Origin: Sphingobium bisphenolivorans
GTDB lineage: Bacteria; Pseudomonadota; Alphaproteobacteria; Sphingomonadales; Sphingomonadaceae
Reading direction: 5' to 3'
Assembly: GCF_000412635.1 (NCBI RefSeq)
Contig: NZ_ASTG01000009.1
Coordinates: 124,001 to 188,000 of the forward strand
Length of the DNA: 64,000 nt
Part shown: positions 61,436 to 64,000 of the stretch, in pieces
Layout of the letters: every line of letters starts with the position of its first letter
Position numbering within the stretch: position 1 is the first letter of the stretch
Program-made: the position numbers and the translations under genes
Notes under the pieces: model-generated
What the model was told of the DNA's origin: nothing
The model's database searches: none
Seen by the model: only the letters and a program-made list of their open reading frames with translations

Positions 61436-61525
61436 CGTCATTCCCGCGAAAGCGGGAACCCATCTCCCAACGCTGCATCAGGCGCTTCGGCCGGGAGATG
61501 GATCCCCGCCTGCGCGGGGATGACG
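61436..61525. repeat. REP/BIME-like inverted repeat element
   Basis: A 90-base element has two arms that are imperfect inverted copies: CGTCATTCCCGCG...CCATCTCCC and GGGAGATGG...CGCGGGGATGACG. Each arm has its own small hairpin (CCCGC/GCGGG). The layout matches REP/BIME-type bacterial repeats or a non-autonomous transposon remnant. It lies in the gap between the ACP and trxB genes and is not coding. Confidence 0.75.
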
Positions 61526-61548
61526 AACCTCATAATCTCAAACGGCCT

Positions 61549-62511
61549 TCACTCCGCCGCAACCGCCTCGAAGTCCGCCTCCGCCAGGAACTTCTCGACG
61601 TCCAGCGCCGCCATGCAGCCCATGCCGGCCGCCGTCACCGCCTGACGATAGATTTTGTCGCTGACGTCACCCGCCGCGAACACCCCCGGAACGGCGGTCT
61701 TGGTGGTGCCCTTCTCAACCAGCAGATAACCCTCGTCCATCGGCAGCTTGTCGACGAACAGCTCGGTCGCCGGCTGATGCCCGATCGCGACGAAGGCGCC
61801 ATCTGTTTCGACATGCGACCTGTGGCCGGTTACCGTGTCGATCAGATCGACGCCGACCAGCCCTTCCGGATTGCCGCCGCCGACAAAGCGCTCCACCGCC
61901 TGGTTCCAGAGCACCTTGATATTGGGATGGGCGAACAACCGCTGCTGCAGGATTTTCTCCGCCCGCAGCGAATCGCGGCGATGAATCAGGGTCACGTCAT
62001 GACTGTGATTGGTGAGGTACAGTGCCTCCTCGACAGCCGTGTTGCCGCCGCCGATCACCACCACCTTCTTGCCGCGATAGAAGAAGCCGTCGCAGGTCGC
62101 GCAGGCCGACACGCCCTTGCCCTGCAGCAGCTGCTCGCCCTCGGCGCCCAGCCATTTCGCCTGCGCGCCGGTGGCGATCACCAGGCTGTCCGCGAAATAG
62201 CGCGTGCCGCTGTCGCCGGTCAGGCGAAAGGGCCGTTCCGACAGATCGACATCGACGATCTGGTCGTACATCATCTGCGCGCCGACATGCTCGGCCTGCG
62301 CCTGCATCTGCTCCATCAGCCAGGGCCCCTGGATCACGTCGCGGAAGCCGGGGTAATTTTCGACATCGGTGGTGATGGTCAGCTGACCGCCCGGCTGCAT
62401 CCCCTGCACGACGATCGGCGCCAGACCCGCTCGCGCGCCATAGATGGCGGCCGACAGACCCGCCGGGCCGGAGCCCAGGATCAGCATGCGAGTGGAATGG
62501 GTTGCGGTCAT
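61549..62511 (-). CDS. trxB: Thioredoxin-disulfide reductase
   Basis: This 320-residue FAD/NADPH enzyme reduces thioredoxin. The FAD loop is LILGSGPAGLSAAIYGARAG; the redox pair is Cys137-Ala-Thr-Cys140 (SACATCDG); the NADPH loop is VVIGGGNTAVEEALYL; and the second FAD motif is GVFAAGDVSD. The ATG at 62511 (MTATHSTR) follows GGGGA; the longer upstream frame runs into the Anbu terminator. It supports redox pathways including APS reductase (cysH) and the Met sulfoxide reductase. Confidence 0.96.
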   Translation of the reverse strand: MTATHSTRMLILGSGPAGLSAAIYGARAGLAPIVVQGMQPGGQLTITTDVENYPGFRDVIQGPWLMEQMQAQAEHVGAQMMYDQIVDVDLSERPFRLTGDSGTRYFADSLVIATGAQAKWLGAEGEQLLQGKGVSACATCDGFFYRGKKVVVIGGGNTAVEEALYLTNHSHDVTLIHRRDSLRAEKILQQRLFAHPNIKVLWNQAVERFVGGGNPEGLVGVDLIDTVTGHRSHVETDGAFVAIGHQPATELFVDKLPMDEGYLLVEKGTTKTAVPGVFAAGDVSDKIYRQAVTAAGMGCMAALDVEKFLAEADFEAVAAE

Positions 62512-62649
62512 CTGATGTCCCCGGCCTGTAAGATTCGTTCGTCGCGATGAAATAAGGCTCGGGGCTGAACGCGCAAGCCCATCGTCCCGATGGATTTGCT
62601 TGGGCGTCGGGAAGTGGGTCTGCGTCGAGTGGCCCGCCAATTTGGCAAA

Positions 62650-62677
62650 GCCTGCTCCTGCGCACGCAGGAGCAGGC
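62650..62677 (-). terminator. Strong hairpin terminator after Anbu
   Basis: GCCTGCTCCTGCG (62650-62662) and its exact complement (62665-62677) form a perfect 13-base-pair stem with a 2-base loop. Read on the minus strand it is followed by TTTGCC. It should end the Anbu/transglutaminase operon before trxB. Confidence 0.7.
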
Positions 62678-62725
62678 ATTCTTCAGGTTCGCCATCCCGA
62701 CTGTCGCCGGTACGACGAAAACAGC

Positions 62726-63463
62726 TCAATCGATCACGTTCGGCAGGTCCTCGAACCCGCGCCGCAGTGCCGCCGACCAACTATGCGAAAGCAGCTGAAA
62801 CTCCTCATTGTCCGCCTCGATCCGGGTGCGGGTACGGAAGTCGAACTTGTCCCGCTCGATCACCGTCAGGTCCAGCGGCATGCCGACGGACAGGTTCGAT
62901 CGCAGCGTCGAATCCATCGACACCAGCACCGCCTTGGTCGCGTCCTCCAGGCTGGTGCCGCGCTTGATGATCCGGTCGAGGATCGGCTTGCCATATTTAT
63001 GCTCGCCGATCTGGAAGAAGGGCGTGTCCTCCGTCGCTTCGATGAAATTGCCGGCGGAGTAGATGAGATAGACGCGCGGCTTGCCCCCCTTGCGCTGCCC
63101 CGCCACCAGAATGGAGGCATCCGCGCCCGAACCCTGCATCTCGATCGTGCTGCGATAGATGCCCTGCATGGTGCACATGCCCTCGCCCACGATCTGCGCG
63201 ACGCGGTGCATCGTCGGACAGTTCAGGATCGTCTCTATGTCCGGGTCCAGCTGTGAATCCTTGATCGCCCGGCCCAGCATCGCCTTGACGCCCTGCGTAA
63301 TGGACAGGTTGCCCGAACACATCATCACGATCGCGCGCTCGCCTGGCACGCTGTAGGTGAAGCTCTTCCGAAAGCGGGCGATATTGTCCATTCCCGCATT
63401 GGTGCGGGTGTCGGACAGCATGACCAGCCCCTCATCGACGCGCACCGCCACACAATAGGTCAT
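62726..63463 (-). CDS. Anbu (bacterial proteasome homologue) peptidase
   Basis: This 245-residue protein is an Anbu/BPH-type proteasome beta-like subunit. After Met removal the N-terminus would be Thr2 (MTYCVAVRVDEGLVMLSDTRTNAG), the usual Ntn nucleophile. It also has ARFRKSF with the catalytic Lys and CSGNLSITQG. Anbu forms helical or ring assemblies; its substrate is unknown. The transglutaminase 25 bases upstream is the usual partner in Anbu operons, together with alpha-E and ATP-grasp proteins that should lie right of the window. Confidence 0.92.
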   Translation of the reverse strand: MTYCVAVRVDEGLVMLSDTRTNAGMDNIARFRKSFTYSVPGERAIVMMCSGNLSITQGVKAMLGRAIKDSQLDPDIETILNCPTMHRVAQIVGEGMCTMQGIYRSTIEMQGSGADASILVAGQRKGGKPRVYLIYSAGNFIEATEDTPFFQIGEHKYGKPILDRIIKRGTSLEDATKAVLVSMDSTLRSNLSVGMPLDLTVIERDKFDFRTRTRIEADNEEFQLLSHSWSAALRRGFEDLPNVID

Positions 63464-63488
63464 CGCCCGCCGGGCTCCCTGTCGTTCG

Positions 63489-64000
63489 TCACTCCAGCGC
63501 GGTGGTCAGCCGGGCCATCTGCTGCTGCTGCTGTTGCAACTGGCGCTCTTCCACCCCGTCCTCCGCCTGCGCGATCCGGACGTCGGCGTCAATCCAGATC
63601 TCGCCGCCTACCGTGACGCATCCGCGGATCGGCGCAGCGTCGTCAGCATCAAGGCCGGACGCCAGGCGCAGATAGCGCTCCGTCACGCAAACCCCGTTGG
63701 AGGGATCGAACCCTACCCAGCCAAGCTCGGGCACCAGCGCCTCCGCCCAGGCATGGGTTTCGTGCAGGACATTACCTTCCTCCGCGAGCAGATAGCCCGA
63801 GACATAGCGGGCAGGCAGGCCCATGGCACGAGCGCCGGCGATGAAGACCTGCGCATGGTCCTGACACACCCCGGCCCCCAGTGCGAAGGCCTCCGAAGCC
63901 GTCGTCATGCTGGTCGTGACTCCGCCTCGATAGGCGACCGCCCCGCGCACCGCGGCAGACAGGGCATGAAGGCGCGCCAGCGGTCCTTCATCGACCGCAA
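63489..64000 (-). CDS. Transglutaminase-like protein of Anbu cluster, partial
   Basis: The C-terminal 170 residues of a transglutaminase-like cysteine protease are visible; the N-terminus lies beyond 64000. In-frame codons continue to the window edge (AVDEGPLARLHALSAA). The triad is Cys in GAGVCQDHAQVF, His in HETHAWAEA and Asp in WVGFDPSNG. A Gln run (RQLQQQQQQMARL) near the C-terminus is a repeat-prone stretch. It is the known companion of Anbu, in the same operon. Confidence 0.9.
   Translation of the reverse strand, partial: AVDEGPLARLHALSAAVRGAVAYRGGVTTSMTTASEAFALGAGVCQDHAQVFIAGARAMGLPARYVSGYLLAEEGNVLHETHAWAEALVPELGWVGFDPSNGVCVTERYLRLASGLDADDAAPIRGCVTVGGEIWIDADVRIAQAEDGVEERQLQQQQQQMARLTTALE

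Noticed and set aside
62640-62660. Possible sigma-54 -24/-12 promoter (TGGCAAAGCCTGCT)
   Set aside because: The GG to GC spacing is 8 instead of 10 bases, and the site is part of the perfect Anbu terminator stem.
1-64000. tRNA, rRNA, insertion sequence, prophage or restriction/defence island
   Set aside because: No cloverleaf, rRNA core, transposase, integrase or phage gene was recognised. Gene order and composition look like stable chromosomal backbone.

Overview
The window looks like chromosomal DNA from an alphaproteobacterium of the Sphingomonadales (a Sphingobium/Sphingomonas-like organism). The evidence is high G+C coding sequence, a CtrA cell-cycle regulator with phospho-acceptor Asp51 and a promoter packed with GANTC (CcrM-type) sites, a complete exosortase A (XrtA) exopolysaccharide locus, an aspartate/glutamate leucyltransferase, an Anbu proteasome homologue, and a cysI operon carrying DUF2849 and DUF934 genes. 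Coding density is very high. Many neighbouring genes overlap by 1, 4 or 8 bases (TGATG, ATGA and GTGA junctions), which implies long co-transcribed units. I see no tRNA, rRNA, CRISPR array, insertion sequence, prophage or integron.

Layout. 1-870 is sparse: a possible gene end, a dispersed repeat, one doubtful basic ORF and one convincing 30-residue membrane microprotein. 872-4621 (minus strand) holds DUF2093, a long flavin oxidoreductase with a cysteine cluster, a glycosyltransferase and an alpha/beta hydrolase. 4620-12183 (plus) holds SelO, AstD, the assimilatory sulfate reduction operon cobA-DUF2849-cysI-DUF934-cysH and a MAPEG protein. dnaB (minus) is followed on the plus strand by UPF0262, a degenerate GH25 protein, cytidine deaminase, dCTP deaminase and a phosphatase. 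16863-20221 holds an ECF sigma/anti-sigma pair divergent from a secreted S8 protease and a Gly/Ala-rich secreted protein. 20467-24347 holds a PilZ protein, ctrA, and a LysR regulator divergent from pirin and wrbA. 24466-36113 is mixed housekeeping: acyltransferase, RluA, ArfB, free-Met-(R)-sulfoxide reductase, RcnB-like, VOC, a PAS-GGDEF-EAL protein, Bpt, IlvA, a beta-hydroxyacid dehydrogenase and a periplasmic amidohydrolase.

36120-60019 is one block of 19 minus-strand genes for a dedicated exopolysaccharide and its export, coupled to exosortase A. In transcription order: AMP-ligase, PLP decarboxylase, export lipoprotein, chain-length protein, tyrosine kinase, outer-membrane protein, AAA ATPase, deacetylase, FemAB protein, glycosyltransferase, exosortase-EpsI fusion, amidotransferase, polyprenyl glycosylphosphotransferase, GT2, zinc-ribbon methyltransferase, flippase, GT4, FkbM methyltransferase and a polytopic membrane protein. 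A GNAT-fold acyltransferase and an acyl carrier protein are transcribed divergently from its upstream end. With the ligase and decarboxylase they look like a small acyl or aminoacyl modification module. No PEP-CTERM substrate protein is encoded in the window. The right end has trxB, then Anbu and the start-truncated transglutaminase of the Anbu cluster.

The items most worth follow-up are the 30-residue microprotein, the GH25 pseudoenzyme, the Fe-S-like motif in the nitronate monooxygenase-type protein, the five-site GANTC cluster before ctrA, the nested inverted repeats between pirin and wrbA, and the ligase/decarboxylase/ACP/GNAT module of the exosortase locus.
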